Positions 38,928 to 48,105 of a stretch of DNA of 64,000 bases are shown here, in pieces. The DNA is taken from the NCBI RefSeq assembly GCF_016653115.1, contig NZ_NHRX01000063.1:1-64000 (forward strand), in the 5' to 3' direction. The notes under the pieces were generated by a model. The model was not told the DNA's origin. It did no database searches and saw only the letters and a list, made by a program, of their open reading frames with translations. How positions within the stretch are numbered: the stretch's first letter is position 1; every line of letters starts with the position of its first letter. Origin of the DNA: Rhodocyclus purpureus. GTDB lineage: Bacteria; Pseudomonadota; Gammaproteobacteria; Burkholderiales; Rhodocyclaceae. Both the position numbers and the translations under genes were made by a program.

Positions 38928-39701
38928 TCAGCGCCACGGGTGCGCGCACAGCCCGGCGATGATGCCGGCGTCGGCGGGATCGGTGAGGATGGTGTTCGTC
39001 AGCCCGAGCGCGTGCGCGGCCTCGGCGATGCGCGCGTGCGGGACGAACAGCGGCGTCTCGGCGAGGCGCTCGCGGTCCTCGGCGTCGAGCATCTCCCACA
39101 AGTTGCGCAGGCCTTCGCTCGACGACAGCGCGACCGCGTCGAAGCAGCCGCTGTCCCACAGGTCCTTCAAAGAGGCCGAGCCGCCGGCGGGGGTCGTGCG
39201 CTGGTAACAGGCGATGAAATCGACGCGGGCACCGCGTTCGCGCAGGGTGTCGGCGAGCAGCTCGCGACCGCCGTTGCCGCGGAAGACGGCGACGCGCTTG
39301 CTGGCAACCGCTGCCGCCTGCAACTCGGGGAGTTCGAGCAGCGCCTCCGAGTCGAAGCGCAGGCTAGGCGCGATGGTCGGGCCGATCCCGTGTTGCGCGA
39401 GCGCAGCGACGGTAGCGCCGCCGACCGCCACCGGACGCAAGCCCGCGGGCCAGGCGCGTCGTGCGAGGATCTCCGGCACGCTGTAGGCGACCGCGTTCGG
39501 GCTGACGAAGACGGCGAATGCGTAGTCGTCGAGCGCGTCGATCGCCGCGGCGAGCGGCGCCGGGTCTTCGGCCGGACCGATCTCGAGCACCGGGAAGACG
39601 ACGGCTTCGCCGCCGGCCGCCTCGATCATTGCCGCGAGACCGGCCGCCTGCGCCAGCGGCCGGGTGACGACGACGGTGACACCCTGCAGCGGCTGGCTCA
39701 T
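38928..39701 (-). CDS. hemD: Uroporphyrinogen-III synthase
   Basis: HemD cyclises hydroxymethylbilane with inversion of ring D. It has 257 residues from the ATG at 39701: VTVVVTRPLAQAAGLAAMIE, VFVSPNAVAYSVPEIL, PVAVGGATVAALAQHG, and DAVALSSSEGLRNLWEML. Sequence conservation in this family is low but the layout is clear and hemC is directly upstream. An ATG at 39764 overlapping the hemC stop (TGATG) is an alternative adding 21 non-conserved residues; I favour 39701 because GAGAAAAAG precedes it and the family start follows. Confidence 0.9.
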   Translation of the reverse strand: MSQPLQGVTVVVTRPLAQAAGLAAMIEAAGGEAVVFPVLEIGPAEDPAPLAAAIDALDDYAFAVFVSPNAVAYSVPEILARRAWPAGLRPVAVGGATVAALAQHGIGPTIAPSLRFDSEALLELPELQAAAVASKRVAVFRGNGGRELLADTLRERGARVDFIACYQRTTPAGGSASLKDLWDSGCFDAVALSSSEGLRNLWEMLDAEDRERLAETPLFVPHARIAEAAHALGLTNTILTDPADAGIIAGLCAHPWR

Positions 39702-39763
39702 CGGCTTTTTCTCGGCAATCGGTTCTGAAGAGGTGGCATCAACGGCGAAATACCAGCGCGACA

Positions 39764-40717
39764 TCAGCCGGCCTGGTGCGTCGCCAGCTGCGCGAGGATG
39801 TCGTCGGCGCCCTGCGCACGCAGCTGGGCGGCGAGTTGCAGGCCGAGGGCCTCGTCGTCGGCGGGCGCGCCGCGCACTTCGGCGCTGACCATCTGCTGGC
39901 CATCCGGGGTGGCGACGAAGCCGCGCAGCCACAGTTCACCATTCTCGATGATCGCGTAGCCGCCGAGCGGCACCTGGCAGCTGCCGCCGAGCGCACGCGA
40001 CAGCGCACGTTCGGCACGCACGCAGTGCGCCGTTTCCGGGTCGTTCAGCGCGGCGACGATCGCGGTCGCGTCGGGACGGTCGGCGCGCGTCTCGATGCCG
40101 AGCGCGCCCTGCCCCGGCGCCGGCAGCGACTGCTCGGGGGTCAGCGTCGAGCGGATGCGCTCCTTGAGGCCTAGGCGGATCAGGCCGGCCGCGGCAAGGA
40201 TGATCGCGTCGTACTCGCCGGCGTCGAGCTTCCTCAGGCGCGTGCCGAGGTTGCCGCGCAGGCTCTTGATCACCAGTTGCGGGTAGCGCGAGCGCAGCAC
40301 CGCCTCGCGGCGCAGGCTGGAGGTGCCGACGACGGCACCGGCCGGCAGCTCGTCGAGCGAAGCGTACTTGTTCGAGACGAAGGCGTCGAACGGCGTCTCG
40401 CGCTCGGAGATGGCCGAGAGGACGAAGCCTTCGGGCATCACCATCGGCACGTCCTTCAGCGAATGCACGGCCAGGTCGGCGCGGCCTTCCTCCATCGCGA
40501 CTTCGAGTTCCTTGATGAACAGCCCCTTGCCACCGATCGTTGCCAGCGGCTTGTCGAGGATCTGGTCGCCCTGCGTCGTCATGCCGAGGATATCGACCTG
40601 GCTCTGCGGATACAATGCGGCGAGACGTCCCTGCACATGGACGGCCTGCCACATGGCAAGCGGCGACTCACGGGAAGCGATGACGATGCGGGAGGGAGAG
40701 GAAGATGAGGAGTTCAA
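39764..40717 (-). CDS. hemC: Porphobilinogen deaminase (hydroxymethylbilane synthase)
   Basis: HemC polymerises four porphobilinogens on a dipyrromethane cofactor. It has 317 residues from a TTG at 40717. Motifs: [35 protein letters not shown] followed by [18 protein letters not shown], and the cofactor-attachment cysteine in [13 protein letters not shown]. The TTG is preferred because AGAGAA precedes it and upstream codons do not resemble the family. hemC-hemD-hypothetical form one unit; hemA and hemF lie elsewhere in the window. Confidence 0.95.
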   Translation of the reverse strand: MNSSSSSPSRIVIASRESPLAMWQAVHVQGRLAALYPQSQVDILGMTTQGDQILDKPLATIGGKGLFIKELEVAMEEGRADLAVHSLKDVPMVMPEGFVLSAISERETPFDAFVSNKYASLDELPAGAVVGTSSLRREAVLRSRYPQLVIKSLRGNLGTRLRKLDAGEYDAIILAAAGLIRLGLKERIRSTLTPEQSLPAPGQGALGIETRADRPDATAIVAALNDPETAHCVRAERALSRALGGSCQVPLGGYAIIENGELWLRGFVATPDGQQMVSAEVRGAPADDEALGLQLAAQLRAQGADDILAQLATHQAG

Positions 40718-40864
40718 GGCGAATTCTCTGTAGGTTCGTCGACAATCGGGACGCTGCACCGGCCTCGCCGGGAGCACGCAGGAGGCACGCATGAAGCGCG
40801 GAATTCTATCACGGTCGTTGGCGGCGGCTGGCGAGCGGCAGCGCAGTCAAGCAGGGAGCGCAGG

Positions 40865-41509
40865 ATGAGCGCGGCGGAGCAGTTGGCGAAGCAGGAGAAG
40901 CCGGCGCACCAGCGCCCCGAACTTCCCGACTTCTGGGACAAGCGCTTCAGCGAGGGGGTGACGCCGTGGGAGGCCCACTGCGTGCCGCAGGCGCTGCGCG
41001 AATTCGCCGCCGCGCACGTGCAGCAGGCGACTGCCCGGCGCGTGCTCGTTCCCGGCTGCGGCAGCGCGCTCGAGGCGGCCTGGCTCGACCGCGCCGGCTG
41101 GGAGGTCACCGCGCTCGACTTCTCGGCGGCCGCCGTCGAGCGCGCGCGGCAGACGCTCGGCGAGGCCTTCGGCGGCCGGCTGCTCTGCGCCGACTTCTTC
41201 GACTTCGTTCCGGCAGCGCCCTTCTCGCTGATCGTCGAGCGCGCCTTCCTCTGCGCGCTGCCGCGCAAGCTGCGCGCCGGCTACGCGCGGCGGATGGCCG
41301 AACTGCTCGCCCCCGGATGCCTCCTCGCCGGTGTATTCTTCGTCGCCGAGCAGCTGAAGGGACCGCCTTTCGGCATCTCGCAGGAAGAACTGGACGCCCT
41401 GCTCGGCGACGCCTTCACCCTGCGCGACGATCGTCCGGTCCACGACTCGCCGCCGGTCTTCGCCGGCCGTGAACGCTTCCAGGTGTGGGAGAAGAAAGGC
41501 ACACGATAG
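40865..41509 (+). CDS. Class I SAM methyltransferase, TPMT family
   Basis: A 214-residue protein with the thiopurine-methyltransferase-like N-terminus PELPDFWDKRFSEGVTPWE, SAM-binding VLVPGCGSALEAAWLDRAGW and VTALDFSAAAVERAR, and CADFFDFVPAAPFSLIVERAF. Bacterial members methylate various thiols, selenols or tellurite; the substrate here is unknown. It is divergent from hemC, with about 147 bases between. Its TAG stop falls inside a perfect palindrome. Confidence 0.85.
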   Translation: MSAAEQLAKQEKPAHQRPELPDFWDKRFSEGVTPWEAHCVPQALREFAAAHVQQATARRVLVPGCGSALEAAWLDRAGWEVTALDFSAAAVERARQTLGEAFGGRLLCADFFDFVPAAPFSLIVERAFLCALPRKLRAGYARRMAELLAPGCLLAGVFFVAEQLKGPPFGISQEELDALLGDAFTLRDDRPVHDSPPVFAGRERFQVWEKKGTR

Positions 41510-41538
41510 GGACACCATGATTCATGGTGTCCCTATCG
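41504..41538. terminator. Perfect 17-bp inverted repeat with one-base loop
   Basis: CGATAGGGACACCATGA is followed, after a single T, by its exact reverse complement. It contains the stop codon of the methyltransferase gene. The near absence of a loop suggests a cruciform or a head-to-head duplication of an element end rather than a typical terminator hairpin; GATAGGGACAC-type motifs are often seen at transposon or REP-element ends (recollection, not checked). Confidence 0.7.
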
Positions 41539-41540
41539 TT

Positions 41541-41758
41541 CATGGCGACGTCCGCCGCCCCATGCCATGAAACGCAGCCATCCGCTACCGTCATTGCGAG
41601 GCGCGTAGCGCCGTGGCAATCCAGTTCGTTCTTCCATTCAGCCCTACGCACTGGATCGCCACGCCCTGCGGGCTCGCGATGACGGGCTGCCGATCGCGAC
41701 GGATTCCGCAGATCAGCTTGGCCGATGTTTCACGAAATTGTTCCACGTTTCACGTTAA
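41541..41758. repeat. Dispersed repeat family A, copy 6 (full-length, about 218 bp)
   Basis: The most complete form: flank CATGGCGACG...GAAACGCAGCC, core from CGTCATTGCGAGGCGCGTAG to GGGCTCGCGATGACGG, then a second flank TGATCGCGACGG-like...GTTCCACGTTTCACGTTAA. It matches copy 7 from end to end in the same orientation. Its right end supplies the last two codons and the stop of mscS. Confidence 0.85.
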
Positions 41759-43276
41759 CCCGAAGAACTCCCGGATGAGCGTCAGGATCGCCGCCGGCCC
41801 GTGGCCGCGCGGGTGCTCGCTGCCCTCGCGCTGCAGGCGCGCCTGCATCTCCTCGATCTGGCGCAGGCGTTCGGCGAGGATGTGCGACATCGCCTCGGCC
41901 AGTTCCGGACGCGCGTGGATGATGTCCTCGAAACCCGACTTGTCGAGCCGGTAGCACTCGACGTCGCTGCGCGCGACGACCGTGGTCGAGCGCGGTTCGC
42001 CGGTCATCAGCCCCATCTCCCCGAACACGGCACCGGCCGGAACGGTGCCGATCTGCCGCGGCTGCCCGTCGGGGCCTGCCCAGAGGATCGCGGCCTCGCC
42101 GCTGGCGACGATGTAGAGCCAGTGCGCGACAGCACCCTGGCGCGTCATCACGTCGCCGGCGGCGAAGGGCGCGTCGACCAGCCGTTCGGCGAGCGTGCGC
42201 CGTTCGCCGTCGGAGAGCGGCGCGAACAGCGGGATTCCCGCCAGGGCATGCAGGCGGCGTTCGAGCTCCTGCTGGCGCAGGCGTTCGCGGTAGGGTTCGC
42301 CCTCCTTGACCATGTGGATGAGCTGGTCGGGCAAGGCGATGCCCCAGCCGGAACGGGCCAGCGCGGCGAAGACATGGACGCGCACCGCCGAGTCGGTCGG
42401 ATCGTCGTCGCGCGGGTCGAGCAGCCAGTAGCGCAGCGCGTAGCGCACCGATCCGGGCGTGAATTCCATCGCCACGCACGAGGGCGGCGGCGACTTGGCG
42501 ACGTTGGCGATGGCGGCGTCGGCGATCGCCTGTTCGACGACCGCGATCACCCTGCCCGGCGGCGCCGCGTAGTCGACGTTGAACCAGACCCAGCGCCGCC
42601 AGCCTTCCTGGCCGTGCTCCGGGTCGAGCAGGACGAAGAACTTGCTCTTCATCAACTGGCTGTTGGGGACGACGACCTTCTCGCCGTTGCGCGTGACGAT
42701 CGCCGTGTAGCGCCACTGGATCTCGACGACGCGCCCGGAGACGTCGTCGAAGCGCACCCAGTCGCCGATCTCCAGCGAGTTGTCGAGCTGCAGCGCGAGC
42801 CCGCCGAGGATGTTGCCGAGGGTATCCTGCATGGCGAAGGCGACCACCGCGGTGATCACCGCCGAGGTGGTCACCAGACCGGTCAGCTCGACACCGGCGT
42901 AGCCCAGGCGCACCATCGCCCAGACGAGGTAGCCGGCGATGACGACGATGTCCTCCAGGATGCGCGGCGCGCGAACGCGGATCGCCGGCAGCAGCACGCG
43001 GAAGAGCGCGAGTCCCGAGAGGCGGATCAGCACCAGTCCGAAGCCGAGCAAGGCCGCCTGATGCACGCCGCCGGCAATGACCACTTCACCGCGCGCGGCA
43101 AAGAGCGCCGCGGCGAGATCGAGCAGGAGCCAGAAGGCGAGGAAGAGCAGCGAGTGCTTGAGCGGCTGCCGGGTGCCGCCGAGCGCGCGGTAGAGCAGGG
43201 CCGAGAGCAGCAGGGCAGCGCCGAAGATGTACGGGCTCTCGTCGCGCCACAGGTGGGCGAAAACGGTTTCGATCAT
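41750..43276 (-). CDS. MscS-type mechanosensitive channel with C-terminal cyclic-nucleotide-binding domain
   Basis: A 508-residue inner-membrane protein. Several N-terminal hydrophobic helices are followed by the MscS pore and beta domain ([62 protein letters not shown]), then a cNMP-binding domain from about residue 360 ([40 protein letters not shown]). Such fusions resemble the bCNG group of the MscS superfamily, gated by cyclic nucleotide more than by tension. The ATG at 43276 follows GGGGGAAA. The stop lies within a family A repeat. It is divergent from argH. Confidence 0.9.
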   Translation of the reverse strand: MIETVFAHLWRDESPYIFGAALLLSALLYRALGGTRQPLKHSLLFLAFWLLLDLAAALFAARGEVVIAGGVHQAALLGFGLVLIRLSGLALFRVLLPAIRVRAPRILEDIVVIAGYLVWAMVRLGYAGVELTGLVTTSAVITAVVAFAMQDTLGNILGGLALQLDNSLEIGDWVRFDDVSGRVVEIQWRYTAIVTRNGEKVVVPNSQLMKSKFFVLLDPEHGQEGWRRWVWFNVDYAAPPGRVIAVVEQAIADAAIANVAKSPPPSCVAMEFTPGSVRYALRYWLLDPRDDDPTDSAVRVHVFAALARSGWGIALPDQLIHMVKEGEPYRERLRQQELERRLHALAGIPLFAPLSDGERRTLAERLVDAPFAAGDVMTRQGAVAHWLYIVASGEAAILWAGPDGQPRQIGTVPAGAVFGEMGLMTGEPRSTTVVARSDVECYRLDKSGFEDIIHARPELAEAMSHILAERLRQIEEMQARLQREGSEHPRGHGPAAILTLIREFFGLT

Positions 43277-43459
43277 GATTTCCCCCGTCCGCAGTCGGCG
43301 CCGGGCAGCGGAGCGGCGGCAGCACGCCACCTGGCGCCCGGCCGGGCCCGGGCTTTTGCCGTATACTCGCGCATCTCCCGCCCCGCCAGGGATGGCCGTC
43401 CGGCGCACCGACTGGCACCGTTCCGCGAGGCTCCCTCACTGCACACGCGCGCATCCATC

Positions 43460-44875
43460 ATGACCTCTTCTTCCTCGCCCGCCTCGCCAGCTCCCGGCAC
43501 GCCGACCGCCTACACCTGGGCCGGTCGTTTCTCGGAACCGATGTCCGAACTCGTCAAACGCTACACCTCGTCGGTGGACTTTGACAAGCGCATGTGGCGG
43601 CAGGACATCCGCGGCTCGCTCGCGCACGCACGCATGCTGGCGAAGCAATCGATCATCGGCGCCGCCGACCTTGCCGACATCGAGCGCGGCATGGCGCAGA
43701 TCGTCGAGGAAATCGAATCGGGACGCTTCGAATGGTCGCTCGACCTCGAGGACGTCCATCTCAACATCGAGAAGCGCCTGACCGCGCTCGTCGGCGACGC
43801 CGGCAAGCGCCTGCACACCGGCCGCTCGCGCAACGACCAGGTCGCCACCGACATCCGTCTCTGGCTGCGCGACGCGATCGACGAGATCCTCGTCCTGCTG
43901 CGCGACTTCCGCAACAACCTGCTCGACCTCGCCGAACGCGAGGCGGCGACGCCGATGCCCGGCTGCACCCACCTGCAGGTCGCGCAGCCGGTCACCTTCG
44001 GTCACCACCTGCTCGCCTACGTCGAGATGAGCGAGCGCGACGCCGGACGTTTCGCCGACTGCCGCCGCCGCCTGAACCGACTGCCGCTCGGCGCCGCCGC
44101 GCTCGCCGGCACCACCTACCCGATCGACCGCGAATTCGTCGCCGCCGAGCTCGGCTTCGACGGCGTCTGCGAGAACTCGCTCGACGCCGTCTCCGACCGC
44201 GACTTCGCGATCGAATTCTGCGCTGCCTGTTCGCTCTTGATGACGCACATCTCGCGCTTCTCCGAGGAGCTCGTGCTGTGGATGAACCCGCGCGTCGGCT
44301 ACGTGCGCATCGCCGACCGCTTCTGCACCGGCAGCTCGATCATGCCGCAGAAGAAGAACCCGGACGTCCCCGAGCTCGCGCGCGGCAAGACCGGCCGCGT
44401 CTATGGCAGCCTGATGTCGCTCTTGACGCTGATGAAGGGCCAGCCGCTCGCCTACAACAAGGACAACCAGGAAGACAAGGAACCGCTGTTCGACGCCGCC
44501 GACACGGTGCGCGACACGCTCGCCATCTTCGCCGCGATGATCCCCGGCATCAGCGCGCGTCCCGAGAACATGCGCGCGGCGCTGCAGCAGGGCTTCGCCA
44601 CCGCTACCGACCTCGCCGACTACCTGACCAAGAAAGGCCTGCCCTTCCGCGACGCGCACGAGGCGGTCGGCCTCGCCGTTCGCCGCGCCGAGGAACTCGG
44701 CGTCGACCTGCCGCAGCTGTCGCTCGCCGAGCTGCAGGCCTTCTCGCCGCTGATCGGCGAGGACGTGTTCGCGGTGCTCACCGTCGAGGGCTCGCTCGCC
44801 GCCCGCAACCACATCGGCGGAACGGCGCCGGCGCAGGTGAGCGCGGCGATCGCACGCGCGCGGGCGCGCGGCTGA
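43460..44875 (+). CDS. argH: Argininosuccinate lyase
   Basis: The last enzyme of arginine synthesis, splitting argininosuccinate into arginine and fumarate. It has 471 residues. Motifs: [37 protein letters not shown] followed by [36 protein letters not shown], and the superfamily signature [12 protein letters not shown]. The start at 43460 matches the family N-terminus; a much longer open frame upstream is antisense to mscS and is rejected. Family A copy 7 begins five bases after the stop. Confidence 0.96.
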   Translation: MTSSSSPASPAPGTPTAYTWAGRFSEPMSELVKRYTSSVDFDKRMWRQDIRGSLAHARMLAKQSIIGAADLADIERGMAQIVEEIESGRFEWSLDLEDVHLNIEKRLTALVGDAGKRLHTGRSRNDQVATDIRLWLRDAIDEILVLLRDFRNNLLDLAEREAATPMPGCTHLQVAQPVTFGHHLLAYVEMSERDAGRFADCRRRLNRLPLGAAALAGTTYPIDREFVAAELGFDGVCENSLDAVSDRDFAIEFCAACSLLMTHISRFSEELVLWMNPRVGYVRIADRFCTGSSIMPQKKNPDVPELARGKTGRVYGSLMSLLTLMKGQPLAYNKDNQEDKEPLFDAADTVRDTLAIFAAMIPGISARPENMRAALQQGFATATDLADYLTKKGLPFRDAHEAVGLAVRRAEELGVDLPQLSLAELQAFSPLIGEDVFAVLTVEGSLAARNHIGGTAPAQVSAAIARARARG

Positions 44876-44879
44876 CGGT

Positions 44880-45098
44880 CATGGCGAGTCGTGCCAGCCC
44901 TGAGCATGAAAGGCAGCCATTCGCTGCCGTCATTGCGAGGCGCGTAGCGCCGTGGCAATCCAGTTCGTTCTTCTATTCAGCCCTACGCACTGGATCGCCA
45001 CGCTCTTCGGGCTCGCGATGACGGGAGTGCTGATCGCGACGGCTTCGGCAGATCAGGGCGGCGGATGTTTCTCGAAATTGTTCCACGTTTCAGGTTAA
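44880..45098. repeat. Dispersed repeat family A, copy 7 (full-length, about 219 bp)
   Basis: It matches copy 6 over the entire length and in the same orientation: left flank CATGGCGAGTC...GAAAGGCAGCC, core from CGTCATTGCGAGGCGCGTAG to CGGGCTCGCGATGACGG, right flank TGATCGCGACGGCTTCGG to GTTCCACGTTTCAGGTTAA. It fills most of the 317-base gap between argH and the MHS transporter; the remaining 90 bases show no gene. Confidence 0.85.
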
Positions 45099-45192
45099 CG
45101 GGCACGAACGAGGCCGGGCACTGCGGCCTCGTGCGAGCATCGGCGATTCCGGCATCCGGGTGCCCGCCTTCCTGAAATCCTCCAGCTCACCG

Positions 45193-46512
45193 ATGATGCA
45201 GCCCACCGACAGCCCGCAGGACATCCAGAAGAAAGTCGTCGTTGCCGCCTGTTTCGGCACTTTTCTCGAGTGGTACGACTTCCTCACCTTCGCCTCGCTG
45301 GCGATCTACTTCAGCGTCCTGTTCTTTCCGGGTGACGACCCGGTGGCGGCCCTGCTCGCCAGCCTGGCGACCTTCGGTATCGGCATGATCGTCCGCCCGC
45401 TCGGCGCCGCCGCGTTCGGTTCGCTCGGCGACCGTTATGGCCGACGCCGCATCTTCCTGGTGACGATCGTGCTGATGGGCGTGTCCACCGTCTGCGTCGG
45501 ACTGCTGCCGACCTACGCGCAGGTCGGCCTGCTCGCCCCCTGCCTGCTGCTCGCGCTGCGCATTCTGCAGGGCTTCTCGGTTGGCGGCGAGATCGGCGGC
45601 GCCTCGGTCTACCTCACCGAACATGCGCCGACCGGCAAGCGCGGCCTGTACACCAGCGTCCTGCAACTGATGGGACCGCTGGGCATGATGGCATCGACGC
45701 TGCAAATCGTCGTCCTGCAGCATTTCCTCAGCGACGCCGACTTCAGGGACTGGGGCTGGCGCATTCCCTTCCTGGTTTCCGCCTTGTTGCTGGCCATCTC
45801 GATCAAGAGCCGGGTCAACCTGCATGAATCGCCCGTATTTCGCCATTTGAGCGAACAGAACGCGCTGGCGAAGACGCCCTTGCGCGAATGCTTTCGCGAC
45901 CGGCAGACACTCGGGCGCATGGCGCTCCTGTTTTTCTGCCTTTCCGCCGGCGGTTCGCTGCTCTTCTTTTCAGCCCAGGTCTACACCACCGTCTTCCTGA
46001 AAACCGTGGTCAATCTTCCGGCCGCGCAGGCCAGCGGCCTGGTCACGATCGCCACGCTGGCGCTTTTTCCGGCCACGATATTCTGCGGCTGGCTGTCCGA
46101 CCGCATCGGCCGCCGGCCCGTGCTGTTGGCCGGACTGATCATCGGCGCCATCAGCATCTTTCCGGTCTTCATGGGCCTGCTGCACTACGGCAGCCTGCCG
46201 ACGCCGGATTCGACGATGATCGTGATCCTGCTGCTCGTCCTGGTCGTTCCGCTGGCCTGCATCACCGGGCCACAAACGGCAACCCTGCCGGAGCTGTTCC
46301 CGGCGCGGACCCGCTATACGGCCGTCGCCCTGCCGCACAACCTTTCGGCAGGCTGGATCGGCGGCATGTCGCCATTCATGGTGACCTGGCTGGGTGTGCA
46401 GTTCGGCAACCCGCTGGCCGGGCTGTGGTACCCGACCGCCCTGCTGATCCTGGCCTCGCTGATCGGCCTGTTCTTTCTTCCGGAAGTCCGCGACCGGAAG
46501 CTGCATGAGTAA
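45193..46512 (+). CDS. MHS-type major facilitator transporter (metabolite:H+ symporter)
   Basis: A 439-residue, twelve-helix transporter of the metabolite:H+ symporter branch (ProP, KgtP, citrate and dicarboxylate carriers). Markers: VAACFGTFLEWYDFLTFASL, IGMIVRPLGAAAFGSLGD followed by RYGRRRIFL, FSVGGEIGGASVYLTEHAP and a mid-protein GWLSDRIGRRP loop. I took the ATG at 45193 (followed by another ATG); a GTG at 45160 is possible, and neither has a clear ribosome-binding site. The substrate cannot be read from the sequence; no catabolic genes are adjacent. Confidence 0.85.
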   Translation: MMQPTDSPQDIQKKVVVAACFGTFLEWYDFLTFASLAIYFSVLFFPGDDPVAALLASLATFGIGMIVRPLGAAAFGSLGDRYGRRRIFLVTIVLMGVSTVCVGLLPTYAQVGLLAPCLLLALRILQGFSVGGEIGGASVYLTEHAPTGKRGLYTSVLQLMGPLGMMASTLQIVVLQHFLSDADFRDWGWRIPFLVSALLLAISIKSRVNLHESPVFRHLSEQNALAKTPLRECFRDRQTLGRMALLFFCLSAGGSLLFFSAQVYTTVFLKTVVNLPAAQASGLVTIATLALFPATIFCGWLSDRIGRRPVLLAGLIIGAISIFPVFMGLLHYGSLPTPDSTMIVILLLVLVVPLACITGPQTATLPELFPARTRYTAVALPHNLSAGWIGGMSPFMVTWLGVQFGNPLAGLWYPTALLILASLIGLFFLPEVRDRKLHE

Positions 46513-46616
46513 TCCGGGCCGTGGCTGCCGCAATCGCTCCCGCACCCGCACGGGTTCCAGAGCGGCTCCAGCGATCGACACCGCGATGGATCTGCTGGCA
46601 CAACCCGTAATGTTGC

Positions 46617-46746
46617 AACCTGAAAAAAGCAGTTGGCCACGAAATGCACGAAAAAACGCGAAACCATTCATCGGGTTTGACGCTGAACGACCGCAACCCT
46701 ATGTCTTGTTTCGTGGATTTCGTGGATGAAAAGAGGTGTCAAGGTT
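46617..46746. repeat. Dispersed repeat family B, copy 3
   Basis: About 130 bases in the orientation of copy 1: AACCTGAAAAAAGCAGTTGG, CCACGAAATGCACGAAAAAACG, GAACGACCGCAACCC, GTGGATGAAAAGAGG, ending AAGGTT. It is shorter than copy 1 because part of the middle is missing. It lies between the transporter and the hydrolase. Confidence 0.8.
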
Positions 46747-46786
46747 CAATGCGAGACCTGAGCCCTAGATTGCCGGCCGCGAAACG

Positions 46787-47710
46787 ATGATGGATATCCT
46801 GGCCCTTGCGCTGATCTTCGGTGGCCTGCTGCTGGCGCTGATCAACTTCGCCATCCGGCTCGGCCTGCGCGCACCACGGCTGGTCGACCCGGCGACTCCG
46901 GCCGATCACGGACTCGCATTCAGCGAAGTGCGCATCGGCACGCAGCGCGGCCGGCGCCTGCGCGCCTGGTGGATTCCGCCGGCGGGAAAGCGCCCGCCCG
47001 GATCACCCGGATCGCCCGCGCCGGCGCTCGTGATCCTGCACGGCTGGGGTAGCAACGCCGCCAACATGCTGCCGCTGGCGCCAGCACTGCACCGCGCCGG
47101 CTACGGGCTGCTGCTGATCGAGGCGCGCAACCACGGTGCCAGCGACAGCGACACCTTTTCCTCGCTGCCGCGTTTCGCCGAGGACATGGAGAGCGCCCTG
47201 GATTGGTTGCGGCAGCGCGCCGACGTGGACGGCAGACGCATCGGCCTGATCGGACACTCGGTCGGCGCCGCAGCGGCGCTGCTGCTCGCCTCGCGCCGTG
47301 ACGAGGTGGCCGCGGTGATCAGCATCGCCGCTTTCGCCCACCCGGAAACGGTGATGCGCCGCCTGCTCGCCTCCTGGCGGGTTCCGTTCATTCCCTTCGG
47401 CTGGTACGTGCTGCGCTACGTGCAGCACGTGATCGGCCACCGCTTCGCCGACATCGCTGCGCAGCATACGATCGGCAAGGTGGGCTGCCCGGTATTGCTG
47501 GTGCATGGCCTCGACGACGAGACCGTTCCGGCCGACGAGGCCCGGCTGATCCACGCCGGGCGTCGCGATGACTCGACGCAACTGCTGCTGATCGCCGGCA
47601 GTCACGATGCTTACGCCGAACTCGACCAGGGCATCGACGCGGCGCTCGCCTTCCTCGCCACGGCGATGCCGCCCAATCGAGCCGGCGCCGCGTCAGAACC
47701 TCACTTCTGA
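46787..47710 (+). CDS. Membrane-anchored alpha/beta hydrolase
   Basis: A 307-residue protein with an N-terminal hydrophobic helix (ILALALIFGGLLLALINFAI) that probably anchors it in the inner membrane, then a hydrolase domain. The oxyanion region is LVILHGWGSNAANM, the nucleophile elbow is GLIGHSVGAA (G-x-S-x-G), and an acid and histidine are likely in VHGLDDETVP and AGSHDAYAEL. The substrate is unknown. An ATG three bases downstream is an equal start choice. The last ten bases overlap the converging grxD gene. Confidence 0.8.
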   Translation: MMDILALALIFGGLLLALINFAIRLGLRAPRLVDPATPADHGLAFSEVRIGTQRGRRLRAWWIPPAGKRPPGSPGSPAPALVILHGWGSNAANMLPLAPALHRAGYGLLLIEARNHGASDSDTFSSLPRFAEDMESALDWLRQRADVDGRRIGLIGHSVGAAAALLLASRRDEVAAVISIAAFAHPETVMRRLLASWRVPFIPFGWYVLRYVQHVIGHRFADIAAQHTIGKVGCPVLLVHGLDDETVPADEARLIHAGRRDDSTQLLLIAGSHDAYAELDQGIDAALAFLATAMPPNRAGAASEPHF

Positions 47711-48021
47711 AGCGCGCTGTCGAGCAGTTGCTGCAGCTCGCCGGTCGTGTACATCTCGCGCATGATGTCGCTGCCGCCGATGAACTCGCCGTTCACGTAG
47801 AGCTGCGGAATCGTCGGCCAGTTGGCGAATTCCTTGATCCCCTGGCGGATTTCGGGCGAGGCGAGGACATTGACGCTGAAGAAGTCGTGCACGCCGCAAT
47901 TCTGCAGGAGTTGCACCGCCATCGCCGAAAAACCGCATTGCGGCTGCAGCGGCGTACCCTTCATGTACAAGACCACCGGCGCACCGCTGACCTGCTCGCG
48001 AATCAGTTGCTGAACATCCAT
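47701..48021 (-). CDS. grxD: Monothiol glutaredoxin
   Basis: A Grx4-type, CGFS monothiol glutaredoxin that carries Fe-S clusters with glutathione. It has 106 residues, and the active-site segment is MKGTPLQPQCGFS, followed by the glutathione-binding TIPQLYVNGEFIGGSDIM. It is last in the hemA-prfA-prmC-grxD series, a common betaproteobacterial order, 84 bases after prmC. Confidence 0.95.
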   Translation of the reverse strand: MDVQQLIREQVSGAPVVLYMKGTPLQPQCGFSAMAVQLLQNCGVHDFFSVNVLASPEIRQGIKEFANWPTIPQLYVNGEFIGGSDIMREMYTTGELQQLLDSALQK

Positions 48022-48105
48022 GAAAATCTCCTGAGGAAAGCAGTGAAAGAATACGGCATCGACAGACCGCGGCAGCTGCCCTGAAGTTCCGCTGCCGCCG
48101 CTCGC

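Noticed and set aside
41801-43459. Upstream in-frame extension of argH by about 550 codons
   Set aside because: It is antisense to the MscS channel; argH has its family N-terminus at 43460.
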